From Teichococcus oryzae (lineage in GTDB: Bacteria; Pseudomonadota; Alphaproteobacteria; Acetobacterales; Acetobacteraceae), in NCBI RefSeq assembly GCF_008386565.1, contig NZ_VUKA01000001.1, positions 744,001 to 808,000 on the forward strand: a stretch of 64,000 nucleotides of DNA, read 5' to 3'. Every line of letters begins with the position of its first letter. Positions within the stretch are counted from its first letter, which is position 1. Positions 10,227-21,305 of this stretch are shown here, one piece after another. A model generated the notes under the pieces. That model was not told the origin of the DNA. It searched no databases and was given only the letters and a program-made list of their open reading frames with translations. The position numbers and the translations under genes were made by a program.

Positions 10227-11824
10227 CAGCCGCGGCGGATGTTCCAGAACACCGGTGCACCCTTCACCATGCCGCTGAGGTCGCTCCGATAGGCCGTGTT
10301 CTGGTGGAACAGGCCCACGGGGATGAAGGGCACATCCTCGAAGGCGGCGGCCTGCATCTCCCGTCCCAGCGCCGCCTGGCCCTCGGGCGGGGTGTCGAAC
10401 CAGCGGTCGCGCAGGGCTTCCAGCCGCTCGCTGGTCGGCCAGCCGACGATGGAGCGGCGGCCATTGCCCCGCAGGTAATTGTGCGCCGCCGGATTCACCC
10501 AGCTCGCCCCCGCCGTGCTGACGCAGACCGAGTTCCAGCCGCCCCGCTCGGGCGCTTCCTGGTTGGCGATGCGGCGGATGAAGCTGCCGAAATCCATGGC
10601 CTGCAATTCCACGTTCATGCCGCAGCGGCGCATCACGTCGGCCGCCACGAGGTTCAGCGCGCTAACTGAAGGGTAGTCGGTCGGCTGGAGGTGGATGATG
10701 CGCTCGCCGCGATATCCCGCCTCCGCGAGGGCGCGCTTCACCGCATCGAGGTCGCGCGGGCCGGTGAGGGCGGACATGCCCTCGTCGCTCGCCATCGGCG
10801 TGCCGGGCAGGAAATAGCCCAGGTCGTCGCGCCAGAGCGCGCGGTCCGTGCCCGCCACGGTCTGCATGAAATCGGCCTGGGAAATGGTGCCGAGCAGAGC
10901 GCGGCGCATCGCCGGCCGGTCGAAGGGCGGGTAAAGCTGGTTGAAGCGCAGGAAGGCCGGGGAGCCGGCCGTGTCCAGCACCTCCTGCCGGATGTTGCGG
11001 TTGCGGCGCAACGCCTCAGCCAGGTCGGCGGGCGGCTGTTCCCACCAATCCACCTCGCCCTGTTGCAGCGCGGCGGCGGCGGTGGCGGGATCGGGGAGGG
11101 AGACCCATTCGACGCGCTCGAAATGCGCCACCTTGGGCCCGGCCAGCAGGCTGGGGGTTCCGCTTTGGCGCGGAAGATAGCCCTCGAAGCGGCGATACGC
11201 GGTGCGCGCGCCGACCACATGCTCGTCGGCCAGGAAGCGGTAGGGGCCGCTGCCCACCATCTCCGTCACCTGCGTGCCGGGATCGGTCAGGGCCAGGCGC
11301 TCGGGCATGATGAAGGCGTTCATGGTGCCGGGCTTGCCCAGCGCGTCCGGCAGCATGGCGAAGGGGCGCTTCAGGCGGAACACCAGCCGCGCATCGTCCG
11401 GCGCCGCGATCTCGTCGCACATCGCCATCAGGGCGATGCCGAAGGTGTCGCGCTGGCCCCAGCGGCGGATGCTGGCCACCGCGTCGCGCGCCCGCACCGG
11501 CTCCCCATCGTGGAAACGGAGGCCGGGGCGCAGCGTGATGGTCCAGCGGCGGCCGCCATCCTCCACCTCATGGCCGGCGGCCATCTGCGGCTGCGGGCGC
11601 AAATCCGTGTCAACGCCGTAGAGCGTGTCGAACACCATCAGCCCGTGGTTGCGGGTGACGATGCCGGGGGTCCAGACCGGGTCCAGGATGGTCAGGTCGG
11701 CCTGCGGCACGAAGCGCAGCGAGCGGGCCGCCTGGCCATGGCCGAGGCGGGGCGTGGCGAGGGCGCCGGCCGCGCCCAACAGGGCGCCCAGGCTGGCGCG
11801 GCGGTTCAGGGAAGGGGCTGGCAT
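10226..11824 (-). CDS. Family 5 extracellular solute-binding protein (peptide/nickel-type ABC transporter)
   Basis: The 532-residue protein starts MPAPSLNRRASLGALLGAAG. The twin arginines before a hydrophobic stretch suggest a Tat or Sec signal cut near GHGQA. The mature part begins RSLRFVPQADLTILDPVWTP, the typical SBP_bac_5 opening. It continues with LRPGLRFHDGEPVRARDAV and the C-terminal FIPVGLFHQNTAYRSDLSG. Such proteins deliver peptides, opines or similar compounds to an ABC importer. No permease or ATPase gene lies next to it, so it is an orphan receptor here. ATG 11824 is chosen over the upstream ATG 11917 because it places the signal peptide at the start. Substrate unknown. Confidence 0.88.
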   Translation of the reverse strand: MPAPSLNRRASLGALLGAAGALATPRLGHGQAARSLRFVPQADLTILDPVWTPGIVTRNHGLMVFDTLYGVDTDLRPQPQMAAGHEVEDGGRRWTITLRPGLRFHDGEPVRARDAVASIRRWGQRDTFGIALMAMCDEIAAPDDARLVFRLKRPFAMLPDALGKPGTMNAFIMPERLALTDPGTQVTEMVGSGPYRFLADEHVVGARTAYRRFEGYLPRQSGTPSLLAGPKVAHFERVEWVSLPDPATAAAALQQGEVDWWEQPPADLAEALRRNRNIRQEVLDTAGSPAFLRFNQLYPPFDRPAMRRALLGTISQADFMQTVAGTDRALWRDDLGYFLPGTPMASDEGMSALTGPRDLDAVKRALAEAGYRGERIIHLQPTDYPSVSALNLVAADVMRRCGMNVELQAMDFGSFIRRIANQEAPERGGWNSVCVSTAGASWVNPAAHNYLRGNGRRSIVGWPTSERLEALRDRWFDTPPEGQAALGREMQAAAFEDVPFIPVGLFHQNTAYRSDLSGMVKGAPVFWNIRRG

Positions 11825-11946
11825 GGCGCCAGCCTGCTGGCCGGCGGGGAGGGGCGTCAAGCACGGCATCGCGGCCGTGGCCCCGCGGCCCCCGAAACCT
11901 GGGGCGCCGCCCCGCATTGCATCGCCGGAGCCGGCAAGGGAAGTGG

Positions 11947-13125
11947 ATGATGCGCCTGTTCAGTTGCGAGGTTTGTGGCCAGCTCCTGTATTTCGAGAAC
12001 ACGCAATGCATGCGTTGCGGCGCCACGCTGGGCTATCTGCCCAACAAGAACCGGCTGAGCGCGCTGGATCCGGCGGCCGGCGAGGCGGGGGTGGTTTCCG
12101 CCTCGGGCGAGATAGGATCGGACCGGGCGGTGCAGGAACAGACCAGCGGGGCCGAGGAGGCTGGCCAGCCGGAGGTCGGCGCCCGGGCGGCGCCTCAGAT
12201 CTGGCGGCCCCGGGCCGATCCCGAACGCTCCTACCGCTTCTGCACCAATGCCCAGCACGAAGCCTGCAACTGGATGCTGCCGGACGACACGGCGGAACAA
12301 TTCTGCCTGGCCTGCCGCCACAACCGCACCATCCCCGATCTGTCCGACACGCGGAACCTGGAGCGCTGGCGCAAGATCGAGGTGGCCAAGCGCCGCGCCT
12401 TCTACGCCTTCATCCGGCTGGGCCTGCCGCTCCCGAACCGGGTGGAGGACGCGGAGAACGGGCTGGCCTTCGACTTCCTGGCCGATGCGCCGGATGCCAC
12501 GCAGAAGGTCATGACCGGCCATGACAACGGCCTGATCACCCTGGCCCTGGTGGAAGCCGATGATGCCGAGCGCACCCGCCGGCGGGAAGCGATGGGCGAG
12601 CCCTACCGTACCCTGCTCGGCCATTTCCGCCATGAATCTGGCCATTATTTCTGGGACAGGCTGGTGCGCGATGGCGGCAGGCTGGAGCAGTGCCGCGCCG
12701 TGTTCGGCGATGACAGCCAGGATTACGGTGACGCCCTGCAACGCCACTACAAGGAAGGGCCGCCGGCCGATTGGCAGGAGGGCTTCGTGTCCACCTATGC
12801 CACGGCCCATCCCTGGGAGGATTTCGCCGAAACCTGGGCGCATTACCTGCACATCATCGACACGCTGGAGATGGCCCGCGCCTTCGGCATCGGCATCGAC
12901 CCCGCCGTCGATCGCCGTGACGAGCTGACAACGGAGGTGGATTTCGACGCCTACCGTTCCACCAGCATTGAGGAACTGATGGAAGCCTGGGTGCCGCTGA
13001 CCGTCGCGGTGAACAGCCTGAACCGCTGCATGGGCACGCCGGACCTTTATCCCTTCGTGCTGTCGCCGGCGGTGGTGAGAAAGCTGGGCTTCATCCAGGC
13101 GCTGGTGCACGGTCGGCTGGACTGA
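11947..13125 (+). CDS. Putative zinc-binding metallopeptidase (COG4307/DUF2248 type) with N-terminal zinc ribbon
   Basis: The protein has about 392 residues. The first about 30 (FSCEVCGQLLYFENTQCMRC) form a zinc ribbon with two CxxC pairs. A linker of low conservation (about 45-85) follows, then a second Cys-containing region (FCTNAQHEACNW ... FCLACRHNRTIPDL). The catalytic segment is HFRHESGHYFWDRLV, an HExGH-like zinc site with a further acidic residue downstream (EDFAETWAHYLHI). The family is conserved in proteobacteria and annotated as a putative metallopeptidase without a known substrate. There is no signal peptide, so it is probably cytoplasmic. ATG 11947 or 11950 would both fit. Confidence 0.8.
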   Translation: MMRLFSCEVCGQLLYFENTQCMRCGATLGYLPNKNRLSALDPAAGEAGVVSASGEIGSDRAVQEQTSGAEEAGQPEVGARAAPQIWRPRADPERSYRFCTNAQHEACNWMLPDDTAEQFCLACRHNRTIPDLSDTRNLERWRKIEVAKRRAFYAFIRLGLPLPNRVEDAENGLAFDFLADAPDATQKVMTGHDNGLITLALVEADDAERTRRREAMGEPYRTLLGHFRHESGHYFWDRLVRDGGRLEQCRAVFGDDSQDYGDALQRHYKEGPPADWQEGFVSTYATAHPWEDFAETWAHYLHIIDTLEMARAFGIGIDPAVDRRDELTTEVDFDAYRSTSIEELMEAWVPLTVAVNSLNRCMGTPDLYPFVLSPAVVRKLGFIQALVHGRLD

Positions 13126-13176
13126 GCCGGCCCTGGCCAGGCCAATCCTCATGACGATCCCGGCCGCCCAAGGCGC

Positions 13177-13204
13177 TTGCATCGGCGGCGGGCGCTGCTA
13201 TCGT
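13177..13204 (+). promoter_or_regulatory. Promoter of the leuL-leuA transcript
   Basis: TTGCAT (13177-13182), 16-bp spacer, TATCGT (13199-13204). The end of the -10 box is six bases before the leuL ATG at 13211, so the expected +1 falls on or next to the A of that ATG. No Shine-Dalgarno could then exist, which points to a leaderless mRNA. Confidence 0.6.
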
Positions 13205-13210
13205 TGCAAC

Positions 13211-13321
13211 ATGTTCGCCACCCCGCGCGCCACTCCGCTGCTGACCGGTCGTTTCACCGGGACTGTGGCGCGCGCGCTGTCCGGCCTGCTCCTTCTTCGA
13301 CTTAGCCGCCCCTGGGCGTGA
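13211..13321 (+). CDS. leuL: leuA leader peptide (leucine attenuator)
   Basis: A 36-codon ORF with a run of leucine codons near its end: ctg ctc ctt ctt cga ctt at 13286-13303, giving LLLLRL, followed by SRPWA and stop. Eight of 36 codons are Leu, and the cluster uses CTT, which is uncommon in this GC-rich window. It lies 93 bp upstream of leuA, and a hairpin able to act as an attenuator starts 7 bp after its stop. Stalling of the ribosome at these codons under leucine shortage would change folding of the downstream RNA and raise leuA expression. This is the classical mechanism; here it is inferred from layout. The peptide itself is unlikely to have a conserved cellular function. Confidence 0.8.
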   Translation: MFATPRATPLLTGRFTGTVARALSGLLLLRLSRPWA

Positions 13322-13327
13322 CGCCCG

Positions 13328-13382
13328 GCTGCGCGCCGGCTTCGCTCAGGGGGTGACCCGGGCGGAGCGCGCCCGCAGCTTT
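13328..13382 (+). terminator. Attenuator hairpin between leuL and leuA
   Basis: Nested pairing: GCTGCG (13328-13333) with CGCAGC (13374-13379); GGC (13338-13340) with GCC (13371-13373); CGCTC (13343-13347) with GAGCG (13365-13369); GGG-TGA-CCC at the tip (13351-13359). The stem is followed by TTTC. A competing small hairpin, GGGCG-TGA-CGCCC (13314-13326), overlaps the leuL stop. The arrangement suits ribosome-controlled termination. Confidence 0.6.
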
Positions 13383-13414
13383 CGGCAAACGGCAATCGAA
13401 CAAGGACGGCCCCC

Positions 13415-14998
<1,584 letters not shown>

Positions 14999-15036
14999 AG
15001 CCAGGCAGGCCGAAGCCTGGCTGGATGGATGTGAAG

Positions 15037-15063
15037 GGCGGGGCGCCGGGGCGCTCCGCCTTT
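15037..15063 (+). terminator. Probable terminator after leuA
   Basis: A 10-bp stem with one G-T pair (15037-15046 with 15051-15060), 4-nt loop, then TTT. A smaller hairpin AGCCAGGC/GCCTGGCT lies just before it at 14999-15022, directly at the leuA stop codon. Confidence 0.65.
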
Positions 15064-15179
15064 CGCGCATAACAGGGCCTCGCGGCGCGGCCCAGGCAAG
15101 GCTTGCATCGTGGCATGGCCGGTGGTGTTCTTATGCGATGGCGGCCCGGCCGAGGCGCGGCCGCCACAAGAGGCGTGAC

Positions 15180-15398
15180 ATGGCCCATCACTGGATCGAA
15201 AAGCCTTCCGACCTGACCTTGTGCCTCAGCGGCTATCCCATCCGCCTGCGCCTGCGCACTGGGCGCGAGCAGCCCTACACCCTGGAATTCGATGGCCAGC
15301 CGGATCGGCATTATTCCTCGCTGGCGCAGGCCAAGGCCGATGCCCTGATCAGTGCCGCCGAGTGGGACCTGCTGATCGCACGCGCCACGGCGGAATGA
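15180..15398 (+). CDS. Small hypothetical protein
   Basis: A 72-residue, soluble-looking protein starting MAHHWIEKPSDLTLCLSGYP. It has alternating hydrophobic/charged strands and an Ala-rich C-terminal helix (SLAQAKADALISAAEWDLLIARA). I do not recognise a family. ATG 15180 is preceded by AAGAGG at a suitable distance, better than the upstream ATG at 15138, which begins with an Arg-rich stretch. It sits between leuA and the tRNA-Lys gene. Amino-acid use and codon bias look like a genuine gene. Confidence 0.6.
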   Translation: MAHHWIEKPSDLTLCLSGYPIRLRLRTGREQPYTLEFDGQPDRHYSSLAQAKADALISAAEWDLLIARATAE

Positions 15399-15440
15399 GG
15401 CGCCGGGAACTTGATTTCGGATGTCGGGGGAAGGTGGGAA

Positions 15441-15516
<76 letters not shown>

Positions 15517-15604
15517 CCAAACGGGGAAGTTTCCCAACCGGTTCGGCGTCTCCGCCTTGCCCGTGGCGGGGCTTTTAGCCGATCCAGGTCGTCGCGCAAC
15601 CCCC

Positions 15605-16753
15605 TTATTCGCGGCTTGCCGCAAATTCCGCATCGCGATGCACAAAGACGGACATCAGCAGGCCGAAACCCAGCATGGAGGTCAGCATGGCGGAGCCGCC
15701 ATGGCTGATCAGCGGCAGCGGCACGCCGCCCACGGGGATCGAGCCGGTGACCATGCCGACATTCACGAAGACGTACAGGAACGCATTGACGCCGAGCCCG
15801 ACCGCGACCAGCCGCCCATACTGGTGCCGCGTGCGCAGCGCCACCAGCAGCGCGAACAGCACCACCGCCGCCAGCAGCAGCAGCGTGCCCAGAGCGCCGA
15901 CCAGGCCGAACTCCTCGGCCAGCATGGTGAAGATGAAATCGGTCTGCTTTTCCGGCAGGAAATTCAGGTGGCCCTGCGTGCCCTGAAGGAATCCCTTGCC
16001 CCACAGCCCGCCGGAGCCGAGGGCGATCTTTGACTGGATGATGTTGTAGCCACTGCCCAGCGGATCGCTTTCCGGATCAAGGAACACCATGATCCGCGCC
16101 CGCTGGTAATCGTGCAGATGCTCATAGGCGACCGGCGCGATGGCGGCGGCGGCGGCCAGGACCAGGACGAATTTCCACCAGCGCACCCCGGCCGCCCAGA
16201 ACACCGCACCGCCGATCATCAGGGTGATCAGGCCGGTGCCGAGGTTGGGCTGCCTCAGGATCAGGCCTACCGGCAGCAGCACCGCCATCAGCGGTGGAAT
16301 CAGAAAGACGACGTTGCCGACGCGCTCCCAGCTTGCCCGGTGGAACCAGTGGGCCAGGGCCAGCACCAGCATGATCTTCATCAGCTCGGAAGGCTGCAGC
16401 TGGATCGGCCCCAGCTCGATCCAGCGCTGCGCGCCCTTGCCGACCTCCCCATGCAGCGCGACCAGCACCAGCAGGCCGATGCCCAGCGCGTAGCCGGGCC
16501 AGGACAGCTTGGCGATCAGCCGGATGTCCACCAGGGCGATGCCCAGCATCATCACCAGCCCAAAGGCGAAGCGCAGGGCGTGGCGGCTGGCATAAGGCTC
16601 CGGGGCGCCGCCACCGGCGGAATACAGCGCCACATAGCCGATGGCCGCCAGGCCGCAGAGCAGCAGCACGAAGATCCAGGGGACGCGCCACAGCTTGCCA
16701 AGCAGCCCGGAGCCTCGGTCCTGGGTCAGCAGCCGGCGCTCGAAAGCGGTCAT
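15605..16753 (-). CDS. rodA: RodA, peptidoglycan glycosyltransferase of the elongasome (SEDS family)
   Basis: A 382-residue integral membrane protein with about ten hydrophobic helices. SEDS motifs include GKGAQRWIELGPIQLQPSELMKI and RQPNLGTGLI, the latter including the essential Asn/Gly region. GSGGLWGKGFLQGTQGHLNFLPE and ISHGGSAMLTSMLGFGLLMSV lie near the end. It polymerises lipid II for lateral wall growth together with PBP2. Its start overlaps the mrdA stop by ATGA. It is the last protein gene of the mreB-mreC-mreD-mrdA-rodA string. Confidence 0.95.
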   Translation of the reverse strand: MTAFERRLLTQDRGSGLLGKLWRVPWIFVLLLCGLAAIGYVALYSAGGGAPEPYASRHALRFAFGLVMMLGIALVDIRLIAKLSWPGYALGIGLLVLVALHGEVGKGAQRWIELGPIQLQPSELMKIMLVLALAHWFHRASWERVGNVVFLIPPLMAVLLPVGLILRQPNLGTGLITLMIGGAVFWAAGVRWWKFVLVLAAAAAIAPVAYEHLHDYQRARIMVFLDPESDPLGSGYNIIQSKIALGSGGLWGKGFLQGTQGHLNFLPEKQTDFIFTMLAEEFGLVGALGTLLLLAAVVLFALLVALRTRHQYGRLVAVGLGVNAFLYVFVNVGMVTGSIPVGGVPLPLISHGGSAMLTSMLGFGLLMSVFVHRDAEFAASRE

Positions 16754-18621
16754 GGGCGGGGGGAGCCTTGCCCGGCCAGGCGTGCCGGAGGCCCGGCGGG
16801 GGCGTCGCGCAGCCGGTTCATCACATCCACCATGACATCGCGCGCCAGCGGCGCGGCGGCGCCGGCGCCGCTCAGCCCGTGCTCCACCACCACCGAGATG
16901 GCGTAGCGCGGCGTGTCATACGGGGCGAAGGCGACGAACAGCGCATGGGGCCGCCATTCCCGCGGCATGGCCTCGGCGCGGTAGCCGCGCTCCCGCTGCT
17001 CCCGCGTGACGCGGCGCACCTGCACCGAGCCGGTCTTGCCGGCCATGACGCCGAGCGGGGCGGGAAGGGCGGCAGCCCTCGCCGTGCCGCCGGCCTCGTT
17101 CACCACCGCCCACATGCCCTCCCGCATCAGCTCCAGGTCGCGCTCGGGGATGCCGAGGCTCGGCCAGTCCTCGGCTCGGGTGCCATGCACCAGCTTGCCG
17201 TCGATGCTGTGCGTCAGGTGCGGCTGCACCGCCCGGCCCGTGGCGAGCCGCGCCGTCATGGTGGCGAGCGACAGCGGCGTCAGCTGGTAGAAGCCCTGGC
17301 CGATGCCATGCACCACCGTGTCGCCGATGTTCCATGGCTTGCCCTGGCGGATGCGCCATTCCCGCGTCGGCACGAGGCCGGGCTTCGCGCCGGGCAGATC
17401 GATCCCCGGATCGACGCCGAGGCCGAAGCGGGTGGCCATGGCGGCGATGCGGTTGATGCCCGTGCGCCGCGCGGCCTCGTAGAAATAACAATCGCAGGAC
17501 TGCTTCAGGGCCTGGCGCAGATCGAGGCTGCCATGCCCCGTGCGGCGCCAGCAATGGAAGCGGGTATCGCCCAGGTCGTAATGCCCGGGGCAAGGGACGC
17601 GGTCGGCGGGCGACAGCACCTTGGCCTCCAGCGCGGCCAGCCCCACCACCATCTTGAAGGTCGATCCGGGGGCGTAGAGGCCGCTGATGGTCTTGTTGAT
17701 CAGGGGCGTTGCGCGGCTGCGTGTCCATTCCCGCCATTGCGCCGCCGAGATGCCGGAGGAAAACAGGTTGGGGTCGAAGGAAGGCTGGCTGGCCATCGCC
17801 AGCACCTCGCCATTCCGCGCATCCAGCACAACCACGCTGGTGCCTTCGCCGATGCGGCCGCGCACCGCCTTCTGCAATTCGGCATCCACCGACACCTGCA
17901 CCTCCTGGCCGCGCTGGCCTTCGCGCCGGTCCAGCTCGCGGATCACCCGCCCGACGGCGTTGACCTCCATCTCCACCGTGCCGGCGCGGCCCCGCAGCGT
18001 GCGCTCATGGAAGCGCTCCACCCCGGCGCGGCCGACGCGGATGCCGGGCAGGCCGAGCAGCGGATCCTCATCCATGTCGGACTCGGCGGGGGGCGCCACA
18101 TAGCCGATCACATGCGCCAGATGCTCGGCATAGGGGTAGGACCGCGTGGTGCCGACATCCACGGAAATGCCGGGAAGGTCGGGGGCGTTGACCTCGATGC
18201 GCGCCATCTCCTCCCAGCTGAGGAATTCCCGCACCACGATGGGAACGAAGCGGCGGCGGCGGCGGACCTCGCGCTCCACGCGGGCGCGCTCCGCCTCGGC
18301 GAGCGGCAGGAGGTGCTGGAAGGTGTCGAGGGTGGCGCCGACATCCTCGGTTTCCTCGGCCGTCAGCAGCACGCGCCAATGCAGCTCATTGGCGCCGACG
18401 ACTCGCCCCGCGCGGTCCAGGATGCGGCCGCGCGGCGGCGCCAGCAGCCGGGTCGAGACGCGGTTTTCCTCGGCCAGCGTCGCGTAGCGCTCGCCTTCCT
18501 GCAATTGCAGCTTCTGCAGCCGGTAGCCCAGGAAGCCGAGCAGCCCGAGCTGCCCCGCCCCGAGCATCAGGGCCCGGCGGGTGAAGGCGCTGCGGCGGCG
18601 CTCCTCGTCGCGCTTGCTCAT
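16750..18621 (-). CDS. mrdA: Penicillin-binding protein 2 (elongation transpeptidase)
   Basis: A 623-residue class B PBP. It has one N-terminal membrane helix (about 15-35, ALMLGAGQLGLLGFLGYRL) and a non-catalytic dimerisation domain from about 50. The transpeptidase domain carries active-site Ser320 in APGSTFKM, the second motif SCDCYFYEAA and the KTGS motif near the C-terminus (VMAGKTGSVQV). It cross-links peptidoglycan during rod elongation and pairs with RodA. It starts 1 bp after the mreD stop and overlaps rodA by 4 bp, so translation is coupled across the three genes. Length is usual. Confidence 0.95.
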   Translation of the reverse strand: MSKRDEERRRSAFTRRALMLGAGQLGLLGFLGYRLQKLQLQEGERYATLAEENRVSTRLLAPPRGRILDRAGRVVGANELHWRVLLTAEETEDVGATLDTFQHLLPLAEAERARVEREVRRRRRFVPIVVREFLSWEEMARIEVNAPDLPGISVDVGTTRSYPYAEHLAHVIGYVAPPAESDMDEDPLLGLPGIRVGRAGVERFHERTLRGRAGTVEMEVNAVGRVIRELDRREGQRGQEVQVSVDAELQKAVRGRIGEGTSVVVLDARNGEVLAMASQPSFDPNLFSSGISAAQWREWTRSRATPLINKTISGLYAPGSTFKMVVGLAALEAKVLSPADRVPCPGHYDLGDTRFHCWRRTGHGSLDLRQALKQSCDCYFYEAARRTGINRIAAMATRFGLGVDPGIDLPGAKPGLVPTREWRIRQGKPWNIGDTVVHGIGQGFYQLTPLSLATMTARLATGRAVQPHLTHSIDGKLVHGTRAEDWPSLGIPERDLELMREGMWAVVNEAGGTARAAALPAPLGVMAGKTGSVQVRRVTREQRERGYRAEAMPREWRPHALFVAFAPYDTPRYAISVVVEHGLSGAGAAAPLARDVMVDVMNRLRDAPAGPPARLAGQGSPRP

Positions 18622-18622
18622 T

Positions 18623-19156
18623 TCAGACCAGATCCTCCATGCGTTGCATGGAGCGGTGCAGGAGTGTCAGCAGCATCGCCACCGGCGGATAGAAGCCGAC
18701 CGAAAGCAGGAATTGCACGATGCCCGGCGCGGCAGGCGGCAGCCGCCAGCCCAGCACCGCATGCAGGCCATAGCCCAGCAGCGCCGCCCCCGCGGCGACG
18801 CCGGCGAAGGCCATCCAGACCAGCCAGAAGGATTGCCGCGCCAGGATGCGGCGCAGGCGCAGCGCCAGCCCATGCGCCAGAAGGGCGGTCAGGATGCCGG
18901 TGCCGATGGGCGCGAAGCCCAGCAGATCCTGCAACAGGCCGAGCAGGAAGCACAGCGGCGGGGGCAGGGCGGCGGGGCGGAACACCGTCCAGAAGAACAG
19001 GCAGCATAGCAGCAGGGCGGGCACCGCGCTGGGCAGGCCTGCGGGCGCGGTGGCCAGCACCATCGCCAGGGCCGTGCCGCCCGCGGGCAGGGCGGCGCGC
19101 GCCCAGCCATCCAGCCGCTTCATCAGCCCGGCCAGAGGGTGCGCGCGCCTTCCCAT
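18623..19156 (-). CDS. mreD: MreD, rod-shape membrane protein
   Basis: A 177-residue protein of five to six hydrophobic segments (for example LPSAVPALLLCCLFFWTVF and the segment after GLLQDLLGFAPIGTGIL). It begins with a charged N-terminus MGRRAHPLAGLMKRLDGW. Sequence similarity within MreD is always low, so the call leans on hydropathy, the LLQDLLGF..PIG signature and position between mreC and mrdA. It is the membrane scaffold of the elongasome that links MreC to PBP2/RodA. Confidence 0.85.
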   Translation of the reverse strand: MGRRAHPLAGLMKRLDGWARAALPAGGTALAMVLATAPAGLPSAVPALLLCCLFFWTVFRPAALPPPLCFLLGLLQDLLGFAPIGTGILTALLAHGLALRLRRILARQSFWLVWMAFAGVAAGAALLGYGLHAVLGWRLPPAAPGIVQFLLSVGFYPPVAMLLTLLHRSMQRMEDLV

Positions 19157-19165
19157 GCTGTTGGA

Positions 19166-20029
19166 TCAGCGGCGGGGGCGCGGCTCGGGCCGGGCCACCG
19201 CCTCGGGAGGCAGGATGCCCGACAGGCCGAAATCGAAGATCCGCAGCATGTCGAGCCGGTCGAGCCGCGCGAACAGCTCGACCTCCGGCGCGCCGCCGGC
19301 GCCGTGCCGCACCACGCCCACCGGCAAGCCGGCCGGGAACACCCCGGCCTCGGCGCTGGTGACGACGCGGTCGCCCTGCCGCGGCGGAGCGTCGGCCGGG
19401 TAATGCTCCAGCCGCGGCAGGCGGCCATTGGTGCCCGCGAGAATGGCACGGGCACGGCTGCCTTCAAGCACCACCGGGATGCGGCTGTTCATGTCGGTGA
19501 CCAGAAGCACCCGCGCCGAGCGGCTGCCCACATCCGTGACACGCCCGGCCAGGCCCCGCTCATCCAGCGCCACCTGGCCCTTGCGCAGCCCGACGCCCGG
19601 CGGCACCGCCAGCAGCACGGCGCGGGCATAGGTGCCACCGGCATCGGCGACGACGCGGGCGGTGTGGAAGCTGGCCGGCGCGTCCGGCAGGAAGCCGAGC
19701 TGCCGGCGCAGCAGCGCGTTCTCCGATTGCAGGGACAGGGCGGCGGCCTGCCAGCGGTGCAGCCGATCATTCTCCTCCCGCAGGCGGGCATTCTCGGCGC
19801 GAATGTCGCGCCATTCCGCCATGTCGCCCAGCAGGTCGCGGAGCGCGGCCATCGGCTCGGCGATCACGGAAAAGGCTGGCGCCAGGGTATCCGCCAAGGC
19901 CATCCGGCCGCGTTCCACCATTCCCTTATCGGCCTGGCCGAGCAGCATCACGCCCAGCGCCGCCGCGATCAGCACCGGCAGGGAAAGGCGGGACAAAGAC
20001 TGCCGCAGCGGGATGCTGAGACGGATCAC
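19166..20029 (-). CDS. mreC: MreC, elongasome periplasmic scaffold
   Basis: About 287 residues from the GTG at 20029. One N-terminal membrane helix (LPVLIAAALGVMLLG) is followed by a periplasmic coiled coil (RDIRAENARLREENDRLHRW, about 85-110). The double beta-barrel core follows, with VVADAGGTYARAVLLAVP and VLLVTDMNSRIPVVLEGS. The C-terminus is Arg/Pro-rich. MreC binds PBP2 and activates the RodA-PBP2 synthase. GTG 20029 has a strong site TTGGAGG four bases upstream (20034-20040); an ATG at 20062 would add 11 residues but has no comparable site. A perfect TATAAT lies at 20071-20066. Confidence 0.93.
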   Translation of the reverse strand: MIRLSIPLRQSLSRLSLPVLIAAALGVMLLGQADKGMVERGRMALADTLAPAFSVIAEPMAALRDLLGDMAEWRDIRAENARLREENDRLHRWQAAALSLQSENALLRRQLGFLPDAPASFHTARVVADAGGTYARAVLLAVPPGVGLRKGQVALDERGLAGRVTDVGSRSARVLLVTDMNSRIPVVLEGSRARAILAGTNGRLPRLEHYPADAPPRQGDRVVTSAEAGVFPAGLPVGVVRHGAGGAPEVELFARLDRLDMLRIFDFGLSGILPPEAVARPEPRPRR

Positions 20030-20065
20030 GCGGCCTCCAACCACTCGCGAGGGACGGGCCACCGC

Positions 20066-20071
20066 ATTATA
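20066..20071 (-). promoter_or_regulatory. Possible -10 box for mreC
   Basis: TATAAT on the minus strand in the short gap between mreB and mreC, about 37 bp before the GTG start. No good -35 is found 16-18 bp upstream (a TTGAAA at 20088-20083 is too close), so this is only a hint of an internal promoter. Confidence 0.3.
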
Positions 20072-20084
20072 GGGCGCCCCGGTT

Positions 20085-21149
<1,065 letters not shown>

Positions 21150-21305
21150 TCACCCGGCTCGCGCCGGCGTGACAGAGCGCCGTGGCTTACCGCTGCCACC
21201 AGGGCCGCTCAAGCTGCAATCGGTGGTGCCTGGGCAACCTTTCCCGCCCTGGTTGCGTTGAAGCCACAGCGTCACCCTAACCAAAACCGAAGGAGCATCG
21301 TCATC

